Origin: Embiotoca jacksoni | Lineage: Eukaryota > Chordata > Actinopteri > Embiotocidae | Assembly (NCBI GenBank): GCA_022577435.1 | Contig: JAKOON010000007.1 | Location: forward strand, 2,721,426-2,785,425 | Length of the DNA: 64,000 nucleotides | Direction of reading: 5' to 3' | Part shown: positions 24,300 through 35,971 of the stretch, piece after piece | Position numbering within the stretch: position 1 is the stretch's first letter | How the letters are laid out: each line of letters starts with the position of its first letter | Made by a program: the position numbers and the translations under genes | The notes under the pieces: model-generated | Databases searched by the model: none | Seen by the model: only the letters and a program-made list of their open reading frames with translations | What the model was told of the DNA's origin: nothing

Positions 24300-27200
24300 T
24301 TCACAATGTGTTCTGGCATTGTTTTTTGCCCATGACAGCATTTAGTTGTAAAATATGTACCAGAAGGGTTTGGTGTTGTTTGAGGGCTAAACAGAATGTT
24401 TCCCCGAGGATCATGGGATTGACTGAAGAAGCTGGCAGAGCTGCTAAATTATAGAGAATTTAACATAGACCTCATCCCGGGGTGCAAAATCATTCTGAAA
24501 ACAAATGATGTAGCAGCATTTTGCATTTTATGAACCCACAAGCTTATGACTGCAGCGTTTAGGAAGAGGCCTACAGTTCATTTATTAGAATATGAGGAAT
24601 GTTTTTCCTGCATGATGCCATGGCCTTCTTTTTTTTTTTTTTTTACAAGGGAAAAAAAACTGTTTCTGAAAAACAACAGCATAAAGGTTTCTGAACCAAA
24701 GGTAATTTGATTCATATTTATGGTAAATTTCCTCACACACTTTGCAGGCACGTCACATATACACACCGCACGACAGCTCACGTTTTCACAGATTTGCAGT
24801 TTCACACTCACAAACCCAGCAGGCTGAAATACTGCAGCTTCACCAATCATAGCGCAGAGGTTTTAGCTCTCACAGGGGAGCCAGCCAATTAGAGAGACCG
24901 GTAATTCACCACATATGAGCAGGGGCTTCTGGGTAGTCCCAGCAGGTGTTGTGTTGATTATGATCTGACACTCTTGTCGGCTGCTAACTGGAAGCATACC
25001 TGACACAGGAGGCAGTTCAGCAACTGACTCTTGATGGGATGCATTTAGGGAACCAGGTAGCACTTGTCTGCTCAATGACATCCGATCATAAAGAGACTGT
25101 GTGTTGAGAGACTGCACAAGGTCCCACAACATATATCTGGACTGTAACAGTTGCTGCTCTTACACCATCATAAGGTGATAAAAGTCCCAGTTTTTACAGT
25201 TTAATTTTTAGCAAGCATGTTTGGATAAATAAGGGTTGAAGCATGCTCTCCTTCTATCCTGCCAGCAATGTGACTTTGGAAAGCTGATCATAAAAACACA
25301 TTATGACATCCCACTTGGTCTCATGATGTTTTTTATTCATCTCCCGTGGTTGCATTTAATTAAATTTCCTGCCACATTTCGTCTTCCCGAGCTGTCTCCC
25401 TGTTTACATTTCATGTCCTACATGGTGTCTGTAAACATTACTCTGTATTTTTTAATTTTATTTATGGAGGAGAAAACAAATGTCTGCTATCACTCCCATG
25501 CAGCCGCAGTGATAACACACATTGCCCTGGAGTTTATTTGCAAGAATATGAATTGCGTTGTTTTTTCCTCACATGGGTTTCTCCATGAGCTTTTCATTAA
25601 ACACAGGGAGAAATAATATATTCCTTCCCAGTGGTTTTTGCTACACATGAAACAAGGAAATAATGAAGTTTTTGTTTTGACACGGTTTATCTTTTTATAC
25701 AGTATGTGTAAAAAAAAAAAAAAAGAAGAAGAAGAAGAAGGGATTTAATCTCGTACTGTAAGGCCTTATATTTAGTCTTAAATTTGTGTAAATATACTCA
25801 CACATACCATGGAGGCATTGTCAGTAATAATGACAAAAACAAAAGCTTTCATATTTAGCAATCAGATACTTTTTATCCCTTATGTGAGCAGGTCAGAAAG
25901 CACATATAGAATTGAGAAACAAAAAAACCTCCATGCAATCCAAACCAATGTTAGATCAATACTATTTCAACAGAGGATGCTAAAATATAGTCTGAAAGTC
26001 AGCGATTATTTTGCTTCCTTTGCTTTACTTTTCCAGAACAAAGACTGACACCACTGTTATACACCACTCCCAGTTCATATACTGTCTACTTATGCTTTCC
26101 TCTGCTGCGACAATTTTATTCAATTTCATAATGATTGTTTAATATCTGAACTTCTTAACAGACTAGGACCTCCCCCATTTACTGCATTCATATTTCAGAA
26201 AAATGTTGGAGACATAATACCACAAAGGGTTATTGTTGTTGCAAAGAGGTAAACAGGTTTTTCGCCAGGCAGCCTTCACAGTAAAGAGATTCATAGTTTT
26301 AGACAGCTTCTTAATCCTACCCAGTTAATCTTGGTTACTTGGTTAAAAAGGTAGTAAACCTGCCATTGTACCAAATGTTTCCAAATGTATAAACAATCAA
26401 GCAAACCAATTAACCATTGGAAATATAATAACATTTCTCAGAAGCATAGTCAACTTGATGCAAAAATTAATAGAAAAATATATTTTTATTAAATAGTTTA
26501 GGTGAAAGGTTTTGTCTGGCATATAGGTAAATTTCATCCAAGCGTAATATTTAGAAAAACACCAATTGTAGAATATTTTGACTCGTGTAAAAACAAAAAA
26601 TCTGTTGTTTTAAACTGATTTGTTTACATACTGATTTAGAGAAAACAAAAACCTCCTGTATTGTTACAACTCAAACATATTAATAGACATTTCTATCTGT
26701 GTGAGTTATATGAACGCAGTACTTTACACACATGAACACTATTACAGTATTTCCCTTATGTGTCTTTGATGTTTGTTTTGACATGAATTTGCAATCACGT
26801 ACACTCATCCTGTAAACATCAACAGAAAAGATGGTATCTGGCTACCCTCTTAAGGCACAGTTAAAAAAAAACAAAAAACTGGTATGCTGTAAAGTCCTAA
26901 AATACTTATTGTACTGTAACAGAAGATTTCATTAAAATCTCTCCAGTAATACCTGTAAGTATTTCTATTAATCTACTAATCTCCGCCAAATCAAGCCTTT
27001 CATGGGAATTGCCTGACAAAGAGTAGGGATCACATGTATATTTATATATAGTCTGTGACCATCCAATTAAAGTAGATGGTGACTATGTACAGTTTCAAAA
27101 AAGAAAAGAAAATCACAATAAACAGTTACATGTTATTTTCCCTAAGCAGCAGCACTTTAGGATCTATCTATAGGTCCTTATCTCTAACCAAGGCCATATG

Positions 27201-27690
27201 ATGCCACAGGGGGAGGTACATATCCACTGCCTGGTGTTTTCATCTGAGGGAAGTTTGTTAAAGTCATCTATCCATGACATGACAGTCAGACCTCTAGCTG
27301 TGGTCGAAATCAAACACTCCCATCTTATCTCCACTTAAAGACCCCCTCCCCTAAACGCTTTGCTTTGATCCTGTTTGATCTAATGGCAAAGTAAAGGGGG
27401 AAGTTGAGATGAATAGGGAGATGAGGGGACTATGTTTTTCTACCTTAAAAAGAGAGTATTACTGTAATGTCTATGAAAGTAAAAATAAAAATAAAAAAAG
27501 AGACCATGGCTTATTTATTCCTATTACACATCTGTGAGATCACTGGTATTTTAGGGTGCTCTAGTTTTGGACCTTTCCATCATGTCCTCCAACCTGAATG
27601 GATGTTGCGCCCTTCCCTTTGACAGACCCCATAGCAGCGTACCTGTGGCACTCGTGGCAGGAGATGTGCCACAGATAAACTGTTGGAAAA
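24300..27690. other. Intergenic; one possible conserved block
   Basis: No gene was recognised. 25250-25620 holds a 126-codon frame but reads like non-coding AT-rich enhancer sequence (TTTAATTAAATTTCC at 25355-25369; TTTATTTGCAAG). An A and AAG run lies at 25710-25740. Confidence 0.4.
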
Positions 27691-27699
27691 TACATAACG

Positions 27700-27780
27700 G
27701 GTCAGGTCAGCGGTTCTCATCCCCCCAGAATAATCAGTTTGGTTTCTGCGGTTTTTCGAACGAGAACCGCTGGGTCAGGT
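27700..27780. mobile_element. 65-bp miniature hAT-type element with perfect 8-bp duplication
   Basis: The element 27708-27772 starts CAGCGGTTCTC and ends GAGAACCGCTG, a perfect 11-bp inverted repeat of hAT type. It is flanked by GGTCAGGT on both sides (27700-27707 and 27773-27780), an exact 8-bp target duplication. The interior is 43 bp. It is far shorter than usual for a MITE and contains no coding potential. Confidence 0.88.
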
Positions 27781-27789
27781 TATGTTTAG

Positions 27790-28500
27790 TTTAGGCACAA
27801 CAACAATTTGGTAAGATCTAGCAAAAGATTGTGGTTAAGGCTGCAGAAAGGTCATACTTACCTCTTTGTTGTTCAAAGTCATTTTAGGATGATCTAGAAG
27901 CTAGATGATCTATTTTAGTTACTTAGTAGTGGTTTAGTGCTGAACTCCTGGTGAACTAACGAAACGAGAGACACAGAAACAGAATAATCTGAAATATGTC
28001 TGCAATGCATCAAGCAACAAAATCTCTGTATTTCCTATAATACACAGCCATTTTCCACAATGCTACACCTACATTCACTGGTAAATGCCCACATTTAAAA
28101 AAAATCAGTGCCCCAGTTTGTAACGTAGACTTCTGCAGTCATAGACGCTGTCATCGGGTTTCTCTTTAAAGACTTTAGAACATTAACTTCAATGCCTAAA
28201 ATCAGAGCAGTGTCCCTTTAAAAAACCTCCAGGAATGCTTGGAATATAATAAATTGAGGATATCTAATAGTCAAAAGCATCAAGGGGGAACGGCGAAGTC
28301 TGTAAATTTAGAATGGTTCAGTGCTTTGATGGTGTTGTACAGCTGCATGGCACGGTATGTACATTCTTTGATTTAACTAACTGGTAGGTGAAATAATACA
28401 AAAATGAAACTATTCTTCATTTTTACTAGGGAACCGCAGGGTTTCCTTCAAGGACCTCTGATGGGTCCCCAGGCTCCACTCTGACAGTCACTATACAGCA
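27790..28500. other. Intergenic, no feature recognised
   Basis: AT-rich, unrepetitive, no open frame of note. Confidence 0.5.
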
Positions 28501-28510
28501 GAAGGATAAA

Positions 28511-28567
28511 ACACATCCACCAGATGGACACACATCCACAAGATGGACACACATCCACCAGATGTGG
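28511..28567. repeat. 19-bp tandem repeat, three copies
   Basis: The unit ACACATCCACCAGATGGAC occurs three times. The second copy has one change and the third diverges at its last bases. Confidence 0.93.
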
Positions 28568-28879
28568 CAGGAACATACTGAACTGGCAGTTTTACCCATA
28601 CAGACGAATCTATCGGCCAAAAGAGGGTCTACCTTTTGTGTTAGGTTATCGACATATTGAGTAGTGTAGATGGTTTAGTTGTACGAGGATCCTGAATTAT
28701 GCTCTAACTGAATACAGGTGGGGTTTAAGCTCACGGACACATGTGACGGTAAGATAAACACACGTTTAAATATAAAAATGAGGCGCTACACACAAGGCCA
28801 TAGAAGGTGAGGCGGCACTTAAAACACACACGTACACACCTTCTTCTGCTTTCACCGCACATCTGAAAGTAATTCTAGG

Positions 28880-28922
28880 TCCGTGTGTGTGTGTGTGTGT
28901 GTGCGTGCGTGCATGCATGTGC
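28880..28922. repeat. (GT)n with GCGT and GCAT interruptions
   Basis: Short alternating purine-pyrimidine array ending GTGCGTGCGTGCATGCATGT. Confidence 0.9.
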
Positions 28923-28959
28923 GGTAGGAGGCCTGCCGGATTCCAGGGCGACCCCCCTC

Positions 28960-29140
28960 ACCAGCATGGTGGAGTAAAGGGGAAGGAGGGTGGACGGCGG
29001 CGGTGTTGGGTAGGGTGGACCGAGGTAAGCGCTTTGGGAAAACGTAGAGGGAACGGCAATTAAAATCCCCTTTTCTCCGTCCTTTTGATGGAATTCCCAG
29101 CGGAGTCGACTCAAAGCGGGATTAATCACCAACCCTCATC
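28960..29140. promoter_or_regulatory. Candidate conserved non-coding element
   Basis: Unrepetitive block with GGCAATTAAAATCCCC (29054-29069) and GCGGGATTAATCACC (29117-29131). The latter holds GGATTA, a bicoid/Otx-type homeodomain site, and overlapping TAATC. Support is by motif content alone. Confidence 0.28.
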
Positions 29141-30480
29141 CCCCTGAAACTTGCATCCCTCTCTCCCTCTTTCTTTTCTCCTCCTTCCCTCTCTTTCTTT
29201 CTTTACAAGTGTGTGTCATTTCCTCATTAATATCCTGGGAAAGGAAATCGAGGGCCTGGGCAAGGCAACGTAAACTTTTTTTTCCCCCTTTCTCTGCTCG
29301 GAGCTTAAATAATTTTAACAAATGTTTGGTTGAAACCGTGAAGGCCTGGGGTCCCTCTGCTCGCCACAGTAAACTAATGCAAAGATTATCACTATCAGGC
29401 TTTAATAGGCATTTGTAGCAAAGGTTACAGTGTCATATTTAAACTTGACAATGATTTGTGTGTGTGTGAGGGTGTGCGTATATGTGATAAAGACTTGTGT
29501 GCTTTCACATGGGCACGGGCCAACCCTCTGACTCTTTCCCTTGTAGCTGAATGGCCTTGTTATCAACGTAAGTCATGCATTGTATTACAACCCGTAATTT
29601 AGTTTACATTGTGCTTGGGAAAGCAGTAAATTACATGGGTTTCTGCTCAAAATGAATAGCCAGCCTGCTCCACATTTGAGACAAATGTCTTTGCTTTTGC
29701 CTCTCAATGCAGAATTTTTTGCTAACAGTGCGCGGAAACATATAATTTTGTCCCAAACTCCTGGCTTTATAAGGAAAGTACAGTGAAATCTAATAAGCCA
29801 CTTTCTAAAGGGGCTTTCTCTTGCTCTGTCAAATGAATGCTTGTTATTTATCTATTCCCACTCACTCTTGGAGAGCATTTCTACTTTCTGCCCCTTTCAC
29901 ACTCATTCCTCTCCATCTGTCTTTCACTCTCTTGCTCTAAAACAAACATCCCAACAACCCTCAGGAAAACACCACTTGGATGTGCATGCGTTTCATCACT
30001 TCCATTAATGGAGTCTGTGACTCAGACTTCTACTGATGTTTAATGGTATCAGTCATCCCGCTTTGGCACAAGAAGAAGAGACTATTATTACAAAGTTTTA
30101 GTTTCTTAATAACTTGCACATTGGGAGACAACGTTTTTGTTCCGGGAACACAAAGGAGAGCAACATCTGACGTTTACGTATATTATTGATGATCTTAGTC
30201 ATTCAATGCTTATTTTATAATGTACATATTTTGTTATATTGCAAATTGTTACACTTGAGATATTCATTATTAATGTAGGTATAAACATTAGTTATACACA
30301 GTAGAGTTTGATTGTTGCCAGAAAAGAGTAATGTAAATGTTGGAATTTTCCTGTACTGCGTGAATCATTTTGGGATTTAACTGATCATCCTCTGGGAAAT
30401 GAGATCCAAGAGTGAGACCACCAACACCACTCAATAAAAACAAACCCTTCCTTCCTGTGACCCCTTGTTAAAAAGGGTAA
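29140..30480. other. Intergenic, no gene recognised
   Basis: A pyrimidine-rich tract at 29155-29205 is followed by ordinary AT-rich sequence. 29540-29740 is unrepetitive and could be conserved. Confidence 0.4.
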
Positions 30481-30484
30481 AATC

Positions 30485-30487
<3 letters not shown>

Positions 30488-30535
<48 letters not shown>
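30488..30535. repeat. (GT)n microsatellite
   Basis: About 24 GT units. Confidence 0.97.
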
Positions 30536-30537
<2 letters not shown>

Positions 30538-30730
30538 ACTTGATGGATTACTCAGGAGAACTGGTGGGTCTGATTGAATCAGTAAGGAGAGGCCGATTGG
30601 AAATTCTCAGAAAATATTATTATGGGAACAGGGACAGTTTGTGTGATGTTTAGTAACCCTTTATAAAATCCAGTTCCATGTGGATATGATGGAGGATTAA
30701 AGACAGGAAGTTGAACCTCTCATTTGAATA

Positions 30731-30922
30731 GTTGGTGCTAGATTGGATCAGCAGTAGGGACACTTTACCTGTGATTGGTTGTTATGTTATAGGAGTTTTA
30801 AGGTCAGGGTTAGAATTAAGGATGCAGATAGTGAAAAAAAACAAATTACAGCAGTGTACACTTTACAACCAATCACAGTTTTTAGTTTGTGTCCCTCCAG
30901 CGGATCCAATCTAACATCAACC
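30731..30922. mobile_element. Inverted-repeat MITE of about 190 bp
   Basis: The left arm 30731-30782 and the right arm 30866-30922 are inverted copies over more than 50 bp. Matching blocks are TAGATTGGATC, AGGGACAC and TGTGATTGGTTGT against ACAACCAATCACA, GTGTCCCT and GATCCAATCTA. Roughly 80 bp lie between the arms. No clear target duplication was found, so the superfamily is open. Confidence 0.82.
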
Positions 30923-30929
30923 ATTAAAA

Positions 30930-32180
30930 TAATATGAAGATAAAAAATGTTGTTCTGTAATAGTAAATCGAAAAAGGAGGCACATTTAGAGAACAACACC
31001 CAAAACTGAAATGGAAATAGAAATTGTAAAAATGTACCACTTGAAGAATAAAGGAAAAACATGAGGCCCTAGAAAAATCCAGTATTTCTAAGGGCTTAAA
31101 TTTATGTGAATGTGAATTTAGAAATATTTGAATTAAAAATGTATTTTACATTTTATTCATTTGATATTTATGTCGACTTTGGGTACATTTTTAAACTACT
31201 GAAGCAACCTTCAACCAGTTGGCACTGACCACCGTATGACATATGTTGTGCGGTGAAACTCACCGAGCTGTAAACAACAGAGACCCTCGACCAATGTGAG
31301 CCGAGTGCAACACCATGCCGATAAATGATGTAAAGCCTTTGTTCTAGCTCCGCCTTCAAATCCTTGATATTTGCTAGCATTGGTACAACTGTTGGTACCG
31401 CTACATCTGGCTTTCCATCCGCCACCATTGTTGAAACTACATGTCCCATTGGTTGCTGATTGGTTCACCCTTCAAAATTGCTGAGCAAACCTTCATGCTA
31501 ACAAGATTTCGAGACTATAATCAGCCAAGACTGAAGCTGTGATCAATAGGTGGGCGGAGTCGCCTTTACTCCACTTTTTTTTGATGATCCTTTAATCTAT
31601 TACTCTCAAGCAAAAACTCCAATTTAAAATCAAATGATCTGATGACCATGAATTTAGATAAATTTGTACTGTCATTATGTAATTCCAGTAGGAGCTCCTT
31701 CACTTTAAAAAAAAATCGAGCAATTTTCACTTATCACCAGTCATTCCTCGACTGTTTTGAGAAACTGTTCAAGTTTGTGCATAAAGAACACTGGCTTTCC
31801 TCCTTTGAGTTGAGAAGCTGCTCCAGAAAAACACCCACCAAAATGTAACAGTGGCTCACAAAGATGAAGCCAGGAAAGGCTGTCAATCTTCCACTGATGG
31901 CCTCTTGTTTATGGCAGGCATACTAACAACTGTGCAAAAATAAGTATATATTGAGGCACACTGTTTTGGAACATCCTGTATATTTCCAAAAGAGACTAAC
32001 TCTCTCCGTCGCCCATACTTCCTGTCTATATCCACTGTAAAATAAAGAATAACAAATGAAAGAGCGCTGCTGGGTCCACACGTCTCAAACTCTTTCAAAC
32101 TGCTCCAAAACCCTTCAAATCTCCAGTCATGAGAACTAACTCTGTCTGAAATCTGCCTCACCCTTTGCCTCAATTGTCTC
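30930..32180. other. Intergenic; stop-poor minus-strand segment at 31168-31468
   Basis: No gene was recognised. On the minus strand two overlapping frames of 85-93 codons cross 31168-31468. One includes NIKDLKAELEQRLYIIYRHG, faintly like the lead-in to helicase motif I in RecQ-type proteins carried by some fish repeats, but no Walker motif follows. Confidence 0.3.
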
Positions 32181-32189
32181 TCATTTACT

Positions 32190-32540
32190 CTCTGAAATCT
32201 TCTCGATCCTCCTCATCCACCCAACCATCCCTTCATCCATCGCTCAGGCTTGTGTGCGTACGATCCCCTCAGACACTTAAAATCCTCTCTTCCTTATTCT
32301 TTCCTCCTGTGTTTCTATATTTCCATCTTTATTTTTGCTTTATCTGATCACGACTATCCCTCTTTCAATCTCCTTTATCCCCATCCTCCTCACTCTTTCC
32401 ATCCCTCTGTCCACGCTTCCAATCCTTCCATAGCCTTTCTCCCTTTGCTTCCAAACCCATTCATCTCCTTGTTTTATCCTCAGGGAGCCCCCCAGTCTGG
32501 ATGTTTCTGTACTTTTTTTTTTTTTTTTCCAGCCATCCGT
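32190..32540. repeat. Pyrimidine-rich tract with T run
   Basis: CCATC/CTCC-rich sequence ends in T20 at 32511-32528. The 163-codon frame here reflects composition. Confidence 0.7.
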
Positions 32541-32791
32541 CTCTCTATCAAGTCAGGTCTAATATCATTTATTTCCAAGCCTTTACTGACAAAACTGCTT
32601 TGTAAAAATTGTGTTACAGATAAAAAAACAAAACATTTTCATTTACCCATCCATCCTTTCTTCAATCTCTCCATCAATGCATTCATTCATCCATCCACGT
32701 CTCCTCATTGTTTCACACGAAATATTTCCCTGCCTCGGTGAGCGCAGGTGCTTTCCATTATGTCCTGCGTCCAAGTGCACGTACAGTACGA

Positions 32792-32794
<3 letters not shown>

Positions 32795-32848
<54 letters not shown>

Positions 32849-32850
32849 AA
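32795..32850. repeat. (CA)n microsatellite
   Basis: About 24 CA units, then TATATA. Confidence 0.97.
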
Positions 32851-32859
32851 CTTTGAAGT

Positions 32860-33400
32860 ACAGGGCTTCATCAGATCCAAACCACAGGAAGGGAGATGGC
32901 GGATCAGAGATAAGCCAGCAGCGTAGAGCTGTGCATGTTCACTTGTGTGTGCGTCCTGCCATTGGAGACTCCTGGTGAGCTGGTGTTGCCTGTTACCAGC
33001 AGGCCCATTGCTTTGATGTTATTACTGCAGTGTTTCAGTCTCACTGGAGTAAAAATAAAACAGTGGAAATTACAGTCCTAACTGGATTGATTTCAGTCAA
33101 TATCAATCAATCTACGATTGTCAAACAGATACTGAAATGATGATGGATTTTTAGCGCGCCAGACAAGGCAGATAAAAATCTAAAGCCTTTCTGATTTATG
33201 CTTTTAGCGAAAGCAGTGACAAATGGTAACTTTTTTATTTTTTATCTTCCTTCACAGACTGCTTTGACCACTCACAGAACAGGTGATTACATGAAGACAG
33301 AGCATCACATTTCACCACGGCATGACCCTCAGTTTGGAGGAACCTGCACTGGTCTCATCCACTGGAGTCGTAAGTCCTCAAATCTCCAAATTATTTCAAA
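32860..33400. other. Intergenic, no feature recognised
   Basis: No coding or repeat signal was identified. Confidence 0.45.
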
Positions 33401-33410
33401 ACCATTTGAA

Positions 33411-34255
33411 TATTTAGGGAACGAGCGCCGATGGTGCGAAAGCCCTATTGTTATCCAAGCGATTATTATGGTTCTCCGTAAACAACTGCATTTTTGGAGG
33501 CTTTATCATATTCAAAAACTCATGAAAGTTGGTACACACAGTCTCTCCTGGCTACATTTTTTTTTATTTTAGTGGAGTCGCGAGTGGGTGTGGCCAAATG
33601 GCTCACTACCGCCCCCTAAACAGATGCCCCGGCGGCTCCATTTACCTACATGCACGAAGTTCGGTGGACATGTGTATCACACCGAGATGTACAAAAAAGT
33701 TACATTGCACCATTACGTCAACTCAACAGGAAGTCCGCCATTTTGAATTTAGTCACCATTTTTGGCGATTCACACATGTTGTACTTGTTCGGGTTTATAT
33801 GTGCAGTCATACTAACACCAAACCAAAGGTCAACAACAATACAAAACCAAAAAAAAAGAGTCTTTTCTTTTGTGCGGAAGTAACTTGAGGCATTCATGAC
33901 AGTTCAGAAAAGTGTTTTATCATTATTAAATGATAAAAAAAGTGATTAAAAAAAGTCATCCAAAATATCCAAAGTATATTGTCCAAAATATGATAAAAAG
34001 TCATACCATAGCATGTCGTCCAAAAAGTGAGCCAAAATTAATTTTTGTATAGAGTATAGAGTATTGCCAGGGCGATGCGGCTAAATTTGATGTTTCGCCG
34101 TGACACAGGAAGTTGATGTTTAAGGTCAAATGATGGTCCAAACCTCATGAAACATGCATCAGGCACCAACTTTCATTAGTTTTTGAAGATGTTAAATCCA
34201 TCAAAAAAAGGCTTTTTTTTGTTTAAAGACGAGTAAGGAACAAGATCGAGAAAAC
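33411..34255 (+). repeat. Body of a large dispersed teleost repeat
   Basis: AACGAGCGCCGATGGTGCGA, AAGCCCTATTG, CAAAAACTCATGAAAGTTGG, GTGGCCAAATGGCTCACTAC, CGCCCCCTAA and CAGGAAGTCCGCCATTTTGA occur in the order I remember from a very common fish repeat. It is AT-rich, lacks a long frame, and runs directly into the foldback at 34256-34384. The formal class is unknown to me. Confidence 0.6.
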
Positions 34256-34384
34256 AATTAAAACTGCAAGCGGGAATATGCAGACCATGGCATGCTGCAT
34301 GTCGGGGAGCCGGCGACACCGACCCGCTGGATCCCCGACGTGCAGCGTATGAGGGCCTGCATACCACTGCTTGCAGTTTTAATT
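34256..34384. repeat. 129-bp foldback with perfect 16-bp outer arms
   Basis: AATTAAAACTGCAAGC (34256-34271) and GCTTGCAGTTTTAATT (34369-34384) are exact inverted copies. Inside, TATGCAG pairs with CTGCATA and GCATGTCGGGGA with TCCCCGACGTGC, so almost the whole segment can form one imperfect hairpin with a short loop near 34311-34322. Confidence 0.85.
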
Positions 34385-34399
34385 TTGATTAAGTTACGG

Positions 34400-34800
34400 T
34401 AGTAGTTGTCTTTGTATGGAAAAGATTGAGACTAATTTAAATGTTTGGATCCAGCAATTAAAGATTCATGCTCTTTGGTGATGCAATGCTGCACGTGATT
34501 ACATCGTTTAGTTTTGATATTCTAAAAAGTCAAATGGTCACACTTGAATGATTTTGCTTTCAAGTATCAGGTCAAGTCTGAGGGGTCAAATGTCAAGTAC
34601 TTGAAGTCAAATCTCACAGCTCCAAGTCAAGATTTGAAATCTTTTCTGCAATCGACTCGTTCAAGTCTCAGCAGCTGTGGTTTATTGATTGAAATGTTGT
34701 TGGTTCAGTCTGCAGCTCCTCGTGTTCACATATTGACAAAGAGGTGCTCTTTGGATGAATGACAGGCACGCTGTGAATCACTATGGTAGAAAACACCTAA
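34400..34800. other. Intergenic, no feature recognised
   Basis: Mixed AT-rich sequence. TCAAGT-like words recur at 34560-34665. Confidence 0.45.
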
Positions 34801-34803
34801 ATT

Positions 34804-34837
34804 ATTATTTTCACATTTCACTTCTAATACATCTTTT
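34804..34837. repeat. 34-bp perfect direct repeat, copy 1
   Basis: ATTATTTTCACATTTCACTT, then CTAATACATCTTTT, is identical to 35972-36005. Flanking sequences do not match. Confidence 0.97.
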
Positions 34838-34839
34838 AG

Positions 34840-35595
34840 TATCAAGTCTGAATTATCTTTGAAGAGTCATATACAAATGTGCTTTTTTTTTTTTCCAGGA
34901 AGGACTAGAGGTGGTCAGTAGTTATCAAAAACAAATTTGTTCAGTTTATTATATAAATAGTTCTGAGGGTTTTTAATATCAACATCAGCAAATATGTGTG
35001 GAAATCCTAAGTGTACAAATGTGGCATAAATCAGTGGCGTGGTGTAAACGTCTGATGTTGTAGAAAGGGACCCTTCCTCTGCCCCGCTCTCCTTTACAGG
35101 AATGGCTTGGGGGATATTCACAGAGGAACAAGGGGTCACACATCAAACACACACACCTGGGAGCTGCCCAGTTCAAGTGTAATCTTGTAGTGCTGACCAC
35201 GGAGCAGCTCCTCTGGAGCACCGAGGGGTTCAGTGTTCTGCTGCTTGAGGGCAATTACTTTTTGTTGAGGGAGAAGAGAAGAGCTTGTTGTTATGAGGGA
35301 GAACAAAGCATGTCTTCTTCATTTCCGTTCCCTGCTTCTCTGTCCCTCACCTGACTACTTCTGCTTTTGGGTTTGACAGAAAGCTCTGGGAGAGAGAATG
35401 TTAATGTTTGTTTTTACACTCTGTTTTGACCAAAGGGCTCTGGCCTTTCCCTGTCATTCATTATGCTCTCTTCTGTGAACCTCTCTGAATGTCTGAATGT
35501 CATCCACTTTTCTTTTTTTTTTTTTTTTGTCTGTTGTGTTTCTCTTTCAGTCCTGTGTTCTTCTGGTACTCCTGCCGAGTTGTTTTAATTACTGT
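34840..35595. other. Intergenic; weak repeat-like segment
   Basis: 35020-35260 ends with GAGGGGTTCAGTGTTCTGCT and GCTTGAGGGCA, similar to a fish repeat phrase (GGGGTT-GTGCCTTGCTCAAGGGCA). A T run lies at 35511-35528. No gene. Confidence 0.35.
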
Positions 35596-35598
35596 CTA

Positions 35599-35760
35599 TT
35601 GATAGACAGACAGACAGACTTTATTGATCACGCAAGGTGACATTTTTTTTTTAAATTATAGCAGCGTGGAAGATACGGCAGAAGCAATACAAAATTACAG
35701 AATAAAAATAGAGGTAGTGAAAGTATACATATAAAAAAAATTAAAAATGCACATTTTAAA
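35599..35760. repeat. Dispersed repeat with GACA/GATA-type 5' tandem
   Basis: GATAGACAGACAGACAGACT, then TTATTGATCACGCAAGGTGA and AGCAGCG, then A-rich sequence. This is the same general design as the repeat at 22939-23077. Confidence 0.55.
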
Positions 35761-35971
35761 TAAAAAAAAGCATTTGGTATAATTTACCTAATCCCTGTTG
35801 ACATAAATAAAAACTGGAGCACTACACTGTTCTGCGTTGAGATCCGTCTGACCTTCAATATAATTCCACTGTATTCAGAGTAGTCTGTTAACATAAACCC
35901 TGCATTGCCATTTTGTCTTAAATGCAGTTTTATAGCAGTGTTGTGTGCAAGAAATTTCTTTTCATGATGAA

